Part shown: positions 5,505 to 6,268 of the stretch, piece after piece
How the letters are laid out: the number at the start of each line of letters is the position of its first letter
Position numbering within the stretch: position 1 is the first letter of the stretch
Source of the DNA: Phycisphaerae bacterium
Lineage (GTDB): Bacteria > Planctomycetota > Phycisphaerae > UBA1845
DNA length: 6,268 nucleotides
Direction: 5' to 3'
NCBI GenBank assembly: GCA_021604825.1
Contig: BQJS01000240.1
Location: forward strand, 1-6,268
The notes under the pieces: generated by a model
What the model was told of the DNA's origin: nothing
The model's input: only the letters and a program-made list of their open reading frames with translations
Database searches by the model: none
Made by a program: the position numbers and the translations under genes

Positions 5505-6268
5505 CTATTGAATTTCGAATCGATGAACGGCTTCGGTTGTTTTTTGGGCTTGCAAGTCGGTAATGGTGACCTTGAGCACATATTCACCGCTGGAAATGTT
5601 GCCTGGAAGTGAAATCAATTGCGCCAGGAAGAAGTCCTCACGCTGTTGCCGCGACAGATCGGTGATGTCATCTTCGGTTTGTGACCAAATGGACTGACCG
5701 CTGGCCGTAAAGAGTTCGAGGCGCGATCCCAACTTCGTTTTGAATTGTTTGCTCGATTCATCGAAGCGCGATTTGAAGTGGTCCACCTCGCAATAAACAA
5801 TCACGCGATTGACCTGATGCGCTCGAAGGTGCGATGACGGAATTTCGTCGTAGATACCAAACGTCTGGACGCGTGAGCACAACGCCACCGCCGGTATCGT
5901 CAGCTCAGCCGTATCGCGGAGTGAATCGCGCAGATCGTCAATCGACGCGAGGACCGCATCGGTGTCAAGCAATGGATCAGAAAAGCGGCTATCCACTTTT
6001 CCGATGGACGTGACGAATTGCAAAATCAATTCGCGTTCACGATGACCGATCGCCGGTGACAACTGTGCCGCCGCCTCCGGTTGATTGTTGGCCAACTGCA
6101 ATAGACTCAGTCGCAATTGCGTGCGCGGATTCGTCGGGTCATTGGCCACCGCGATCTTCGCCGCATCGATGAGTTCTTGCAGGTCGCGCGAACTCGCCAG
6201 GTCATCGAGGGCCATGCCCTGCTGCGCTCGCACGTTGGATGAAGCGGCGCGCGCGATCGGTTGATGAT
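5505..6268 (-). CDS. C-terminal part of a helical-repeat plus beta-domain protein, function unknown
   Basis: The frame is open from its TAG stop at 5505-5507 to the window edge, so the start lies outside; 253 residues are visible. The GTG at 6233 has no ribosome binding site and is not a likely start. The first roughly 110 residues are helical and TPR-like (AVANDPTNPRTQLRLSLLQLANNQPEAA). A second domain follows, rich in beta strands: LTIPAVALCSRVQTFGIYDE, NRVIVYCEVDHF, SRLELFTASGQSIW, DFFLAQLISLPGNISSGEYVLKVTITD. This domain resembles a C-terminal module I associate with planctomycete hypothetical proteins, where a VIVYCEVEHF-like strand and a GxYVLKVTxTD strand recur; that comparison is from memory. 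The last strand pattern resembles extracellular carbohydrate-binding or Ig-like folds, so a cell-envelope location is plausible. It is the first of three same-strand genes, 256 bp ahead of DUF2203. Confidence 0.75.
   Translation of the reverse strand, partial: HQPIARAASSNVRAQQGMALDDLASSRDLQELIDAAKIAVANDPTNPRTQLRLSLLQLANNQPEAAAQLSPAIGHRERELILQFVTSIGKVDSRFSDPLLDTDAVLASIDDLRDSLRDTAELTIPAVALCSRVQTFGIYDEIPSSHLRAHQVNRVIVYCEVDHFKSRFDESSKQFKTKLGSRLELFTASGQSIWSQTEDDITDLSRQQREDFFLAQLISLPGNISSGEYVLKVTITDLQAQKTTEAVHRFEIQ

Overview
The window reads as bacterial chromosome of middling-to-high GC content. It most resembles a planctomycete, possibly the Phycisphaerae side. I infer this from the look of the proteins: a tiny Cys-anchored protein with an FQTTGC motif, a two-domain export-type protein at the right edge, a DUF2203 protein, and frequent starts without a Shine-Dalgarno. 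There is no marker gene, so the assignment is tentative. I see no mobile element, tRNA, rRNA, CRISPR array or phage gene.

Layout from left to right. (1) 20-205, minus: a 61-residue lipoprotein-like peptide. It has its own promoter (perfect TATAAT) and a leader containing an imperfect 16-bp tandem duplication. (2) 403-2925, minus: an 840-residue integral membrane protein in which two GT-C glycosyltransferase modules are fused. The N-terminal module is Gpi18/GPI-mannosyltransferase-like and the C-terminal module is protein O-mannosyltransferase-like (GT39). (3) 2926-3151: a 226-bp divergent intergenic region. It carries a -10 box so close to the glycosyltransferase ATG that the mRNA would be leaderless, and a promoter plus a structured leader of about 100 nt for the next gene. 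(4) 3152-4294, plus: a PLP-dependent transsulfuration enzyme (cystathionine gamma-lyase/gamma-synthase type) with all key residues present. (5) 4310-4750, minus: an unrecognised four-helix membrane protein, convergent with the enzyme and separated by 15 bp. (6) 4808-5248, minus: a DUF2203 protein with a clear ribosome binding site. (7) 5249-5504: a gap with a promoter candidate and short competing reading frames. (8) 5505-6268, minus: the C-terminal 253 residues of a helical-repeat plus beta-domain protein whose start lies beyond the window.

The genes do not form one obvious pathway. The three right-hand minus-strand genes could be co-transcribed, with the right-edge gene first, then DUF2203, then the membrane protein. 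The glycosyltransferase and the transsulfuration enzyme are divergently transcribed with separate functions: surface or secreted glycoconjugate synthesis versus sulfur amino acid metabolism.

I did not find a convincing new multi-gene system. The items most worth a second look are the double GT-C fusion, the predicted leaderless start, the duplicated leader of the small protein, the hairpin beside the ribosome binding site of the transsulfuration gene, and a strong excess of CGATCG hexamers (14 counted by eye).
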